Below the pieces are notes generated by a model, which was not told the origin of the DNA, made no database searches, and saw nothing but the letters and a program-made list of their open reading frames with translations. From assembly GCF_011758655.1 (NCBI RefSeq), contig NZ_JAAMPA010000001.1, positions 744,001-808,000 on the forward strand: a DNA stretch of 64,000 nt. Reading direction: 5' to 3'. The stretch is from Modestobacter marinus (GTDB lineage: Bacteria; Actinomycetota; Actinomycetes; Mycobacteriales; Geodermatophilaceae). Position numbers and translations under genes: made by a program. Shown here piece after piece: positions 44,617-53,448 of the stretch (position 1 is its first letter; every line of letters starts with the position of its first letter).

Positions 44617-45975
44617 TTGTCCAGATCCTCTCGACGTCTCATGACCGTCATCGCGGCCGCCACCGCCGCCTCCACCCTCGCCGCCTGCGGCGGCAGTGAC
44701 GACGGCGGCGGGACCAGCGGCGGGGGCGGTGGCGACGCCAGCGCCAACGAGGCCTCCGACATCGGCATCACCGAGGACTCCATCAAGCTCGGCGCCCACT
44801 TCCCGCTCACCGGGGTGGCCGCGCCCGGCTACAGCGAGATCCCGACCGGCGCGCAGGCCTACTTCGAGTGCCTCAACCAGCAGGGCGGGGTGAACGGCCG
44901 GACGATCGACTACATCTACCGGGACGACGCCTACAACCCGACCAACACCAGCCAGGTCGTCAACCAGCTGGTGCTGGAGGACGAGGTCTTCGCCATCGTC
45001 GGCGGCCTCGGCACCCCGACGCACAGCGCCGTCCTGGACTTCCTGAACAGCGAGGGCGTGCCCGACCTGTTCGTCTCCTCCGGCTCCCGGCTGTGGGGAG
45101 AGGACCCGGAGACCAACCCCTACACCTTCGGCTGGCAGACCGACTACGAGAGCGAGGGGAAGATCATCGGCCAGTACATCGCCGACAACTTCCCGGACGC
45201 GAAGGTCGGGCTGTTCCTGCAGGACGACGACTTCGGTGAGGACGGCGAGGCGGGCATCCGCCAGTACATCGACGACCAGATCGTGGCCGCCGAGCGCTAC
45301 ACCCCGGGCAACACCAACGTCGGCCCGCAGATCGCCGCCCTGCAGGCCGCCGGCGCCGACTTCGTCGTCGGCTTCAACGTGCCCAGCTACACGGCGCTGT
45401 CCCAGCTGACCGCGCTGCAGCTGGGCTACGACCCGCAGTGGTTCTACTCCAACGTGGGCTCGGACCCGACGCTGGTCGGCAGCCTGCTGAACAACTTCTC
45501 CCAGGGCCAGGTGAGCGACGCCAGCCTGCTCGACGGCGCGCTGACCACGGACTACCTGCCGACGGTCGACGAGCCGGACAACCCGTGGGTGCAGGAGTTC
45601 CAGCGGATCTGGGACGAGTGCGGCGGCGAGGGCGAGCTGACCAACTACCGGATCTACGGCATGGCGCAGGCCTACACCACGGTGCAGGCCCTCCAGGCCG
45701 CCGGCCAGAACCCGACCCGCGACGGGCTCGTCGAGGCGATCGAGACGGCCGGCTCCGAGTGGGAGGGGCCGGTGCTCGCACCGTTCCGGTACTCCGCGGA
45801 CAGCCACATGGGCACCTCCGGCATGTCGATCAGCCGGATCACCGGTGACACCACCGAGGAGGTCGAGCCGGTGCAGCTGACCGACCTCGGGGACGCCGAG
45901 ATCGAGCCCTACGACGGCGAGATGGCCGAGGTCCCGGAGAACGGCATCCCGAACGAGGAGTCGGTGGTCGACTGA
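44617..45975 (+). CDS. Branched-chain amino acid-type ABC transporter binding lipoprotein (LivJ family)
   Basis: 452-residue family-6-type periplasmic binding protein. A TTG start at 44617 is preferred because AGAGGAG lies six bases upstream; an ATG eight codons later has none. The signal ends at lipobox T-L-A-A-C, followed by a Gly/Asp linker. Binding-fold parts are IKLGAHFPLTG, VFAIVGGLGTPTHSAVLDFL and NYRIYGMAQAYTTVQAL. The gene is last in the operon, unlike many liv operons where it is first. The ligand could be an amino acid, amide or aromatic acid. Confidence 0.88.
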   Translation: MSRSSRRLMTVIAAATAASTLAACGGSDDGGGTSGGGGGDASANEASDIGITEDSIKLGAHFPLTGVAAPGYSEIPTGAQAYFECLNQQGGVNGRTIDYIYRDDAYNPTNTSQVVNQLVLEDEVFAIVGGLGTPTHSAVLDFLNSEGVPDLFVSSGSRLWGEDPETNPYTFGWQTDYESEGKIIGQYIADNFPDAKVGLFLQDDDFGEDGEAGIRQYIDDQIVAAERYTPGNTNVGPQIAALQAAGADFVVGFNVPSYTALSQLTALQLGYDPQWFYSNVGSDPTLVGSLLNNFSQGQVSDASLLDGALTTDYLPTVDEPDNPWVQEFQRIWDECGGEGELTNYRIYGMAQAYTTVQALQAAGQNPTRDGLVEAIETAGSEWEGPVLAPFRYSADSHMGTSGMSISRITGDTTEEVEPVQLTDLGDAEIEPYDGEMAEVPENGIPNEESVVD

Positions 45976-45982
45976 GGAAACA

Positions 45983-46031
45983 CCCCGTCCCCCTCACCCC
46001 TCGCGAGCTCGGGGTGAGCCTCTGGACGGGG
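45983..46031 (+). terminator. Nested hairpin after the liv operon
   Basis: Outer arms CCCCGTCC and GGACGGGG and inner arms CTCACCCC and GGGGTGAG form one long nested stem starting seven bases after the stop. It is the probable main terminator of livGFHMJ. Confidence 0.7.
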
Positions 46032-46036
46032 CCGGA

Positions 46037-46080
46037 CGACGGGCCGTCGGTCCCCCCACGCGGGGGCCGGCGGCCCGTCG
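46037..46080 (+). terminator. Second terminator-like hairpin
   Basis: Arms CGACGGGCCG and CGGCCCGTCG enclose a second C/G-rich helix. It directly follows the nested hairpin, forming a tandem terminator that would insulate the epimerase gene. Confidence 0.6.
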
Positions 46081-46089
46081 GCCGTTGTG

Positions 46090-46124
46090 CACGGCAACAC
46101 TTCGGTCGCGAAGTGTGTGCCGTG
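46090..46124. promoter_or_regulatory. Imperfect inverted repeat before the epimerase gene
   Basis: Arms of 15 bases (starting CACGGCA-ACACTTCG) match their complement with one bulged base around GTCG. It lies about 70 bases before the epimerase ATG, in a less GC-rich stretch. It may be an operator or a third hairpin. Confidence 0.4.
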
Positions 46125-46193
46125 TTGATCTCCGGGTAGGGGCCCGGGGACCCGCGGGGCACGGCGCGCGGACCAGGCGGACGGGAGCAGCAG

Positions 46194-47186
46194 ATGGCGG
46201 TGCACGGGACGGTGCAGGGCACGCGGGAGATCAACCGGGCGGTGGTGACCGGCGGCGCGGGGTTCCTGGGCTCCCACCTGTGCGAGCAGCTGCTCGAGCG
46301 GGGCGTCGAGGTGGTCTGCCTGGACAACTTCCTGACCGGCTCCCCGCAGAACGTGCTGCACCTGATGGAGCACCCCGGTTTCCGGCTGGTCCGCTGCGAC
46401 GTCACCGACTACGTGCACGTGCCCGGCCCGGTCGACCTCGTGCTGCACTTCGCCTCCCCCGCCAGCCCGCTGGACTACCTGAAGATGCCGATCGAGACCC
46501 TCAAGGTCGGCAGCCTGGGCACGCTGCACACGCTGGGCCTGGCCAAGGAGAAGGGCGCCCGCTTCCTGCTGGCCTCCACCTCCGAGGTCTACGGCGACCC
46601 GCTGCAGCACCCCCAGCGCGAGGACTACTGGGGCAACGTCAACCCGGTCGGCCCGCGCGGGGTCTACGACGAGGCCAAGCGGTTCAGCGAGGCCCTGACC
46701 ACGGCCTACCGCACCTCCCAGGGCATCGACACCGCGATCGTGCGGATCTTCAACACCTACGGCCCCCGGATGCGCGCGGACGACGGCCGGGCCATCCCCG
46801 CCTTCGTCGGCCAGGCGCTGTCCGGCCGGCCGCTGACGGTGGCCGGCGACGGCTCCCAGACCCGGTCCATCTGCTACGTCGACGACACGGTGCGCGGCAT
46901 CCTGGCGCTGGCGTTCAGCGGCGAGACCGGGCCGATGAACATCGGCAACCCCGACGAGCTGTCGATGCTCGAGCTGGCCCGCTGGATCGTCCGGCTCACC
47001 GGGTCGGAGTCCGAGGTCGGCTTCATCGACCTGCCCGTCGACGACCCCAAGGTGCGCCGCCCGGACACGACCCTGGCCGCCGAGCGGCTCGACTGGCACC
47101 CCAGCGTGTCCTCCGAGGAGGGCCTGCGGCGCACCGTGGCGTGGTTCGCCGCCCAGCGCGACGAGGCCGCCGCCCAGGCCGGCTGA
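46194..47186 (+). CDS. UDP-glucuronic acid decarboxylase-like NAD-dependent epimerase (UXS type)
   Basis: 330-residue extended SDR. The NAD motif is [15 protein letters not shown]. Strongly UXS-like stretches are [36 protein letters not shown] and [18 protein letters not shown], with Y158 and K162 as the catalytic pair. UXS enzymes turn UDP-glucuronate into UDP-xylose. The related TDP-glucose dehydratase function is less likely given these motifs. The gene stands apart from the liv operon behind two terminators and points towards the heptose/glycosyltransferase operon, so it may supply a sugar donor to the same glycan. Confidence 0.87.
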   Translation: MAVHGTVQGTREINRAVVTGGAGFLGSHLCEQLLERGVEVVCLDNFLTGSPQNVLHLMEHPGFRLVRCDVTDYVHVPGPVDLVLHFASPASPLDYLKMPIETLKVGSLGTLHTLGLAKEKGARFLLASTSEVYGDPLQHPQREDYWGNVNPVGPRGVYDEAKRFSEALTTAYRTSQGIDTAIVRIFNTYGPRMRADDGRAIPAFVGQALSGRPLTVAGDGSQTRSICYVDDTVRGILALAFSGETGPMNIGNPDELSMLELARWIVRLTGSESEVGFIDLPVDDPKVRRPDTTLAAERLDWHPSVSSEEGLRRTVAWFAAQRDEAAAQAG

Positions 47187-47356
47187 TCGACTCCCCCGAC
47201 TCCGCCACGGAGCGTCACCGACCGCACGCAGCGGGCAGGATCGGCCGCCGTCGACCGCCCAGAACTGGGTAGAGTGCCGAGGCGACGTGATGCCTGCGTC
47301 GGCCCGCGGATCCGCTGGGCACCTGTCCACGGAACCCGACACGACGGAGAACCCAG

Positions 47357-49018
47357 ATGGGGCGGCACGCCCGTACTCCCGCCCGTTCCGGGACGGCCAG
47401 CCGGCCGGCCCTCCTCGCCGGGCTCGCGGTCGTGGTGGCCGCTGCCCTCGTCGCCGGCGCCGCCTGGTGGGTCTCCGGCTCGGACGACGGGACGGCGGAG
47501 GCCGCCGGCTGCGAGGAGACCGAGACGGTCCGCGTGACGGTGGCCCCGGAGCTCGGCACGCTGGTCCGGGACCTGCTGGCCGACCCGCTGCCGCTGGGTG
47601 GTGACGCGTGCGCCGTGGCGGACGTCGAGGCGACCGAGCCGCTGCAGACGCTGGCCGCGCTGGGCTCCCTGGGCGCCGACTCGCTGCCCCAGGTGTGGGT
47701 GCCCGACTCCTCCCTCTGGGCCGCCCGCGCCGGCAGCGCCGACCTCGAGGCGGCCGGGTCGCTGGCCACCTCACCCCTGGTGCTCGCCACCAGCCGCGCC
47801 GCCGCCGACCAGCTCGGCTGGACCACCGACCCGCCCAGCTGGGGCGAGGCCCTGACCACCGGCCGCCCGCTGGCCGTGCCCGACCTGGCCGCCAGCGCCG
47901 AGGGGCTGTCCGTGCTGGCCGCCGTCCGGCAGTCGCTCGGTGGCGGGGAGGACGCGGACAACGCCGTCGTCGAGGCGGTGCTGGCCGCCGGGCGGGGTGA
48001 CGTGCCCACCGTCGCCGACGCGCTGGCCACCGGGACCGAGGGCGGGGCCGACGCACCGCTGGTGCCGGTCAGCGAGCAGGAGGTGCTGGCCGCCAACCGC
48101 GCGGCCGGCTCCGACTCCCTCGTCGCGATCTACCCGAGCGAGGGCTCCCCGTCCCTGGACTACCCGGTGCTGCGGCTGCCCACGGCCGAGGAGGACTCCG
48201 CGGCCGTCGACGCGGTGGTCGACGCCCTGACCGCGGCCTCGGCCGGTGAGCAGGCCCGAACGGCCGGCTTCCGCGACGCCGGCGGGGCCGCGCCGGAGGG
48301 CGCCGGTCCCGGCACCGGCGTGCAGGAGCAGGCGCCGCAGGCCCTGGAGCTGGACGCCGCCGCGGTGCAGGGCCTGCTCGGCCGGCTGTCGAGCCTGGCC
48401 ACCCCGTCCCGGCTGCTCACCGTCATCGACGTGTCCCAGTCGATGAGCGCCCCGGCCGGCGACGGCACCCGGGCCACCCTCGCCCGGGACGCGACCAAGA
48501 GCGCGCTCACGCTGCTGCCGGACTCCTACTCCGGGGGGGTGTGGGCCTTCGCCTACCAGCTCGACGGCGAGCGCGACTTCGTCGAGCTGGCCCCGCTGCG
48601 CACCTTCGGCGCCGACGTCGGCGGCCAGACCCACCGTGAGCTGATCGACCAGCAGTTCGACACCCTGCCGAACCTGCTCTCCCCCGGCGGCACGGGGCTG
48701 TACGACACGACGCTCGCCGCCGTGCGCGCCGCCCGGGAGGCCTACGACCCGAACTCGGTGAACAGCGTCGTGCTGATCACCGACGGGACCGACGACGACG
48801 ACGCCCAGGGCACCGACCTGCCCGCGCTGCTGGACACGCTGCGCGCCGAGGCCGACCCGGAGCGACCGGTGAAGGTCATCGGGATCGCGCTCGGCCCCGA
48901 CGCCGACCTCGAGGCGCTGGAGCAGATCGGTGCGGCGACCGGGGGCGCGGCCTACCAGGCGCTGGACCCCGAGGACCTGCAGGGCGTGCTGTTCGACGCC
49001 ATCCGCCGCCGCGGCTGA
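47357..49018 (+). CDS. Membrane-anchored protein with binding-protein-like and von Willebrand A domains
   Basis: 553-residue protein. An N-terminal membrane anchor (LLAGLAVVVAAALVAGAAWW) leads outside. Residues about 50-310 resemble an extracellular solute-binding fold (PLLADPLPLGGDAC region, ATSPLVLATSRAAADQLGW). After a Gly/Ala/Pro linker, a vWA domain covers about 350-553, with MIDAS motif DVSQSMS at D358, a threonine in GGTGLYDT, and the Asp in VLITDGTDDDD. The domain pair suggests a cell-surface, metal-dependent adhesion or chaperone role, but none is proven. It is followed by the convergent heptose operon. Confidence 0.8.
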   Translation: MGRHARTPARSGTASRPALLAGLAVVVAAALVAGAAWWVSGSDDGTAEAAGCEETETVRVTVAPELGTLVRDLLADPLPLGGDACAVADVEATEPLQTLAALGSLGADSLPQVWVPDSSLWAARAGSADLEAAGSLATSPLVLATSRAAADQLGWTTDPPSWGEALTTGRPLAVPDLAASAEGLSVLAAVRQSLGGGEDADNAVVEAVLAAGRGDVPTVADALATGTEGGADAPLVPVSEQEVLAANRAAGSDSLVAIYPSEGSPSLDYPVLRLPTAEEDSAAVDAVVDALTAASAGEQARTAGFRDAGGAAPEGAGPGTGVQEQAPQALELDAAAVQGLLGRLSSLATPSRLLTVIDVSQSMSAPAGDGTRATLARDATKSALTLLPDSYSGGVWAFAYQLDGERDFVELAPLRTFGADVGGQTHRELIDQQFDTLPNLLSPGGTGLYDTTLAAVRAAREAYDPNSVNSVVLITDGTDDDDAQGTDLPALLDTLRAEADPERPVKVIGIALGPDADLEALEQIGAATGGAAYQALDPEDLQGVLFDAIRRRG

Positions 49019-49076
49019 GAAGGTCCCCCTGCGGGGTCCCTGCGGAGGGGCCGAAGGGCTCCGCGTGGGGCCGGGG

Positions 49077-50021
49077 TCAGGTGCGGGCGAGGAGGTCGTC
49101 GAGGGCCTCGGTGACCTCGGCGACGGTGACCCGGGCCAGCGCCGGGTCCAGCGTCGTCCCCCACGGGTCGCCGGTGCCGTCCCCGTGCCAGCGGACGACG
49201 TGCTGCGGTCGGGGCGGCGGCCCCCACAGCGCCGGGGACACCGGGCCGAAGAGCACCACGGACGGCCGGCGGTAGGCGGTCGCCAGGTGGGCCACCCCGG
49301 TGTCGCCGCAGACCACGACCCGGGCGGCGGCGACCACCGCGGCCAGCTCCAGGGACGTCGTCCGGCCGGCCAGCACCGCCTCCGGGCCCAGCCCGGCCTG
49401 GGTGGCCACCGCCAGGGCCAGCTCGCGCTCGGCCGGGCCACCGGTGACCACCACCTCCAGCCCGGCCGCGTCCAGGTGCCGGGCGACGGCGGCGAACCGC
49501 TCGGCCGGCCAGCGCCGGCCGGGGAACGCGGCGCCGGGGTGCACCACCGCGACGTCGCGGACGGGCGGCTCGACGTCCGGCACGGCGAGGTCGAGGGCGT
49601 CCGGGTCGCAGTCGACGCCCAGCCCCTCGGAGACCAGCCGGCACCAGCGGTGCACCTCGTGCTCGTCGGGGTGCCAGGTCGGCCCGGGGTAGCCGGGGCT
49701 GTCGAAGGTGAGCAGCCGCTGCGGGTGCAGATCCGCCACGACGACGTGCGAGGCCGGGCCCTTGCCGTGCAGGTCGACGGCGAGCTCCGGGGGCGGGCCG
49801 GCCCAGTCCAGCGGTTCCAGCTCGACGGCGGGCAGCACCTCGTCGACGGCGTCGATCAGCGCGGCCAGCGGCTCCAGCGCCCGGGTGGTGGCCAGCACGA
49901 GCCGGTGCCCGGGCACAGCGGCCCGGATGCCGCGGATCGCCGGCACCCCGGTGAGCAGGTCACCGAGCCCCAGCGGCCGCAGCACGACAGCCACCGGCCT
50001 GCCGTCCGCAGAAATGGCCAT
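49077..50021 (-). CDS. GT9 family glycosyltransferase (heptosyltransferase-like)
   Basis: 314-residue GT-B enzyme of family 9, the family of ADP-heptose:LPS heptosyltransferases. N-terminal RPLGLGDLLTGVPAIRGIR, the donor-side HPGAAFPGRRWPAERFAAVA and TGGPAERELA, and GDTGVAHLATAY with FGPVSPALWGPP are characteristic. The ATG at 50021 lies in the middle of a perfect 24-bp palindrome. An earlier in-frame start at 50048 would add nine residues. It is the last gene of the heptose operon, 73 bases after hldE. Confidence 0.86.
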   Translation of the reverse strand: MAISADGRPVAVVLRPLGLGDLLTGVPAIRGIRAAVPGHRLVLATTRALEPLAALIDAVDEVLPAVELEPLDWAGPPPELAVDLHGKGPASHVVVADLHPQRLLTFDSPGYPGPTWHPDEHEVHRWCRLVSEGLGVDCDPDALDLAVPDVEPPVRDVAVVHPGAAFPGRRWPAERFAAVARHLDAAGLEVVVTGGPAERELALAVATQAGLGPEAVLAGRTTSLELAAVVAAARVVVCGDTGVAHLATAYRRPSVVLFGPVSPALWGPPPRPQHVVRWHGDGTGDPWGTTLDPALARVTVAEVTEALDDLLART

Positions 50022-50029
50022 TTCTGCGG
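50006..50029. repeat. Dispersed ATGGCCAT palindrome, copy 3, over the GT9 start codon
   Basis: Perfect 24-bp palindrome whose central 20 bases are GCAGAAATGGCCATTTCTGC. The ATG in its centre is the start codon of the downstream GT9 gene on the minus strand. A hairpin here would hide the start codon. Confidence 0.9.
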
Positions 50030-50058
50030 GCCGCGACGGCGACCTCACGAGTCGACAG

Positions 50059-50082
50059 GGGCAGAAATGGCCATTTCTGCCC
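50059..50082. repeat. Dispersed ATGGCCAT palindrome, copy 4, behind hldE
   Basis: Perfect 24-bp palindrome whose central 20 bases are identical to those of copy 3 and whose outer bases are GG and CC. It lies 12 bases after the hldE stop and 29 bases from copy 3. Confidence 0.9.
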
Positions 50083-50094
50083 TGGCTCGGTCGT

Positions 50095-51489
50095 TCACAC
50101 CCGGGAGCGCTCGACCAGGGCGGTGGTCGAGTGGCCGTCCAGGTACGGCAGGACGACGGCCTGCCCGCCCCACGTCTGCAGCACCGCGGCCTCGGGGAGG
50201 TCCGCGCCGGCGTAGTCGCCGCCCTTGGCCCACACGTCCGGCCGCACGCGCTCCAGCACCTGGGTCGGGGTGTCCTCGTCGAACACGACGACGGCGTCCA
50301 CGAACTCCAGGGCCTCCAGCACGCGCGCCCGGTCCGCGGCGGTGACCAGCGGGCGGGACGGGCCCTTGAGCCGGCTCACCGAGGCATCGGAGTTGATGCA
50401 GACGACCAGGCAGTCCCCGAGACCGCGGGCGGCCCGGAGGGTGGCTACGTGGCCGGCGTGCAGCAGGTCGAAGCAGCCGCCGGTGGCCACGACCGTGCCA
50501 CCGGCCGCGCGCACCCGCCCCAGCAGCGCGGTGAGCCGGGACGCCGGGTCGGGGGCGTCAACGCCGGCCGCCGCGACGGCCGGCTCCGCGTCCCAGGCGG
50601 TGGCCCCGCCGCGGGCGACGAACGCCCCGGCCGCGGCGACCGCGGAGGTCACCGCCTCGCCGGTGACCGCACCCCCGGCGAGCGCCACGGTGACCGCGGC
50701 GGCGAAGGAGTCACCGGCGCCGCACGGGTCGCCGCCGGTGACCGGCGTGGCGGGCACGACCATGGGGGCGCCCTCGCCGTAGGAGAGCAGCGCGCCGCGG
50801 GCACCGAGGGTGATGGCGACGGCCCCCACCCCCCAGTGCGCGATGAGCGCCTGCGCGCGGGCACCGACGGCGGCCAGGCCGTCGCCGGTCGCGTCGAGCT
50901 CGGCGACCCGGGCGGCCTCGGCACCGTTGGGGGTCACCAGCCGCGCCGAGGGCACGGGGTCCGCACCGCGGGGGTGCGGGTCCCAGACCACCGGGCCCGA
51001 GGCGGCGGTGAGCGCGGCGCGCACGTCGGGGGCCGACGTCGTCCCGCGGCCGTAGTCGGCGACGAGGACGGCGGCCGCGCCCCGGATCGCCTCGGCGGCG
51101 GCGGCCGGCAGCTCCCCGAAGGTCGAGACCGCTCCCCCGCTGTCCAGCCGGGCGACGGAGTGGTCGCCGACCCGGATCCGCTGCTTGACCGGGGTGGTGC
51201 TGCTGGCCGGGATCTCGATCAGCCGGACCCGTCCGTCCAGCAGGGCGCGCAGCCGGGCGGCGCCCTCGTCGTCGGCGAGCGGGGTGACCAGCACGACCTC
51301 CCGGCCGCCGGCGGACCGCGCGGCCAGCACCGCGGCCAGCGCGGCCCCGCCCGGGCGTTCGCGGGTGTCGACGTCCTCCACCACCGGCACCGGCGCGTCC
51401 GGGGTCAGGCGGGAGGCGGTCCCGACCAGGTCGACGTCCAGCAGGGCGTCCCCGACCACGACGATCGGCCGGGCGGCCGCGCGGGTCAC
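50095..51489 (-). CDS. hldE: Bifunctional heptose-7-phosphate kinase / heptose-1-phosphate adenylyltransferase (HldE type)
   Basis: 464-residue two-domain protein. Residues 1 to about 310 form a PfkB-type kinase (IVVVGDALLDVDLVG, and GGDPCGAGDSFAAAVTVAL with the catalytic base). The part from about 325 is a nucleotidyltransferase (VATGGCFDLLHAGHVATLR, then SRPLVTAADRARVLEAL). The order matches E. coli HldE, which makes ADP-heptose from heptose 7-phosphate via the 1,7-bisphosphate. The GTG start overlaps the gmhA stop. The GmhA and GmhB steps are supplied by neighbouring genes. Confidence 0.92.
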   Translation of the reverse strand: MTRAAARPIVVVGDALLDVDLVGTASRLTPDAPVPVVEDVDTRERPGGAALAAVLAARSAGGREVVLVTPLADDEGAARLRALLDGRVRLIEIPASSTTPVKQRIRVGDHSVARLDSGGAVSTFGELPAAAAEAIRGAAAVLVADYGRGTTSAPDVRAALTAASGPVVWDPHPRGADPVPSARLVTPNGAEAARVAELDATGDGLAAVGARAQALIAHWGVGAVAITLGARGALLSYGEGAPMVVPATPVTGGDPCGAGDSFAAAVTVALAGGAVTGEAVTSAVAAAGAFVARGGATAWDAEPAVAAAGVDAPDPASRLTALLGRVRAAGGTVVATGGCFDLLHAGHVATLRAARGLGDCLVVCINSDASVSRLKGPSRPLVTAADRARVLEALEFVDAVVVFDEDTPTQVLERVRPDVWAKGGDYAGADLPEAAVLQTWGGQAVVLPYLDGHSTTALVERSRV

Positions 51490-52154
51490 TGGACCACCTC
51501 GACGTGGTTGCTGGTCGAGATGCGGGGTGAGTCGGCGAGCACGGCGGCGTCGAACGCGGCGCACAGCAGGTGCAGCGCGACGAGGTGGCACTCCTGCACC
51601 GTCGCCGTCCACGGGGAGTCGATGGCGACCGTCTCGTCGGCGACGGCGGCCAGCGGGTTGGGCGCCGGCCCGGTCATCGCCAGCACGGTGATCCCGCACT
51701 CGCGGGCCCGGCGGGCGGCGGCGACCGCGTTGGGGCTGCGGCCGCTGGTCGACAGCAGCACCAGCACGTCGCCGTCCCGGCCGTGCGCCTCGACCTGCCG
51801 GGCGAACAGCTCGTCGGCCGGGTAGTCGTTGGCGATGGCCGTGAGCGAGGAGGTCTCGGCGGTCAGGCAGATCGCGGAGAACGGCGGGCGGTCGGCGCGG
51901 TAGCGGCCCACCAGCTCGGCGGTGAGGTGCTGCGCCTGGGCGGCGCTGCCGCCGTTGCCGGCGGCCAGCAGCCGGCCGCGGGACGGCCCGGTCAGCACGT
52001 CGGCGAGCAGCCGGCCCCAGCGGTCCAGCGTCTCGACCTGCTCGGTGAGCCCGCGGAGCGCGGCGCTCAGCGAGGCGACGTGGTCGTGCCCGGTGAGGTG
52101 GGTGCAGGTGTCGGGCGAGACGACCTCGAGGTCCGAGGACGGGGCGGTGCTCAT
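51486..52154 (-). CDS. gmhA: Sedoheptulose-7-phosphate isomerase GmhA
   Basis: 222-residue SIS-domain isomerase. The sugar-phosphate loop is AAGNGGSAAQAQHLTAELVG, followed by LTAIANDYPADELFARQVEA and LLSTSGRSPNAVAAA. It turns sedoheptulose 7-phosphate into D-glycero-manno-heptose 7-phosphate, the entry step of the pathway. The ATG at 52154 has GGAGGAAGG upstream. An in-frame ATG at 52184 overlaps the previous stop (ATGA) and would add 10 residues. Confidence 0.92.
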   Translation of the reverse strand: MSTAPSSDLEVVSPDTCTHLTGHDHVASLSAALRGLTEQVETLDRWGRLLADVLTGPSRGRLLAAGNGGSAAQAQHLTAELVGRYRADRPPFSAICLTAETSSLTAIANDYPADELFARQVEAHGRDGDVLVLLSTSGRSPNAVAAARRARECGITVLAMTGPAPNPLAAVADETVAIDSPWTATVQECHLVALHLLCAAFDAAVLADSPRISTSNHVEVVQ

Positions 52155-52180
52155 GACGGTCCTTCCTCCAGCGAGGGGGT

Positions 52181-53389
52181 TCATCGGGCGGCCTCCACGG
52201 GGCTGCGGGCGGAGAGCACCTGCCGGTAGACGGCGTCGGTGTCGGCGACGACGCGGGACCAGCGGTAGCGGGTCCGGGCCCGGGCGACGCCGGCGGCGCC
52301 GTAGGTGCTCCGCCGTTCGTCGTCGACGAGCAGCGCGGCCAGCGTCCGCCCGAGGGCAGCGGGGTCGCGCGGCGGGACGAGCTCGCCGGTCACGCCGTCG
52401 GCGACGGTGTCGACCAGCCCGCCGACGGCGGTGGCCACGACCGGCCGGCCGCACGCCATCGCCTCCAGCGGGGTGATCCCGAACGGCTCGTACCAGGGCA
52501 CGGCCAGGACGACGTCGGCCGATCGGATCCAGCCCGGGACGTCGGCCCGGGAGACGGCGCCGGTGAAGACCAGCCGGTCGGCGACCCCCAGCTCGGCGGC
52601 GACGGCCCGCAGCCGGCCGACCTCCGGGTCGGTGTCCAGCTCGTCCGTCGGCGGGCCGCCCACGACGACCAGCTCGGCGTCGGGGACGGCGGCCAGCGCC
52701 CGGACGGCGTCCTCCTGGCCCTTGCGCTCGACCAGCCGGCCCAGCACAAGCAGCCGGGGGCGGCCCGAGCGCGGGGCGACCGGCCCGTCCGGGGTGAACT
52801 CGTCGGTGTCCACGCCGCACGGCACGATCGACACCCGGTCGCTGGGCAGCTCGAGCCGGCGCAGCTCGAACACCTCGTCGCTGCAGGTGGCGACCACGTG
52901 GTCGACGTCGCGGCACAGGCCGCGTTCCAGGTCGATCCGCTGCTCCGGGGAGGTGTCGGCGTCGCCCTGGTGCCGGCGCTTGACCGACCCGAGGGCGTGG
53001 AAGGTCTGCAGCACCGGGATGTCGAGGCCGGCCGCGGCCTGCACCGAGGCCAGCCCGCTCATCCAGAAGTGGGCGTGCACGACGTCGGGCCGGGTCTGCG
53101 ACCACTCGGCGCGCAGCACGTCGGCGAAGGTCGCCATGTGCTGGAGCAGCTCGTCCTTGGGCACGACCCGGGCGGGACCGGCGGCGACGTGCGCGACGTC
53201 GTAGCCGTGGGCCGTGGTCACCCGGTCCGGCAGCGCGGCGTCGTCCCGGCGGGTGTGCACCGTGACGTGGTGGCCGCGCTGGGCCAGGCCGGCGGCGAGC
53301 GCGGCCACGTGCACGTTCTGCCCGCCGGCGTCGACGCCACCGATGGCGGCCAGCGGCGAGGCGTGCTCGCTGACCAGGTCGATCCGCAT
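52181..53389 (-). CDS. GT4 family glycosyltransferase
   Basis: 402-residue GT-B enzyme. The N-terminal LVSEHASPLAAIGGVDAGGQ is the acceptor-side pattern of retaining GT4 enzymes. The donor half has VVPKDELLQHMATF, LVLGRLVERKGQED, and the E-x7-E motif in EPFGITPLEAMACGRPVVAT. It probably uses a nucleotide sugar such as GDP-mannose or UDP-glucose. The start at 53389 has GGAGGTGAT. An ATG at 53452, overlapping the previous stop, would add 21 residues and also has GGAGGTGAC. Confidence 0.88.
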   Translation of the reverse strand: MRIDLVSEHASPLAAIGGVDAGGQNVHVAALAAGLAQRGHHVTVHTRRDDAALPDRVTTAHGYDVAHVAAGPARVVPKDELLQHMATFADVLRAEWSQTRPDVVHAHFWMSGLASVQAAAGLDIPVLQTFHALGSVKRRHQGDADTSPEQRIDLERGLCRDVDHVVATCSDEVFELRRLELPSDRVSIVPCGVDTDEFTPDGPVAPRSGRPRLLVLGRLVERKGQEDAVRALAAVPDAELVVVGGPPTDELDTDPEVGRLRAVAAELGVADRLVFTGAVSRADVPGWIRSADVVLAVPWYEPFGITPLEAMACGRPVVATAVGGLVDTVADGVTGELVPPRDPAALGRTLAALLVDDERRSTYGAAGVARARTRYRWSRVVADTDAVYRQVLSARSPVEAAR

Positions 53390-53448
53390 CGGATCACCTC
53401 CTCGTGGGACGCCACCGACCGGGCGGGGTGAGCCGGGTGCGGGGGTGC

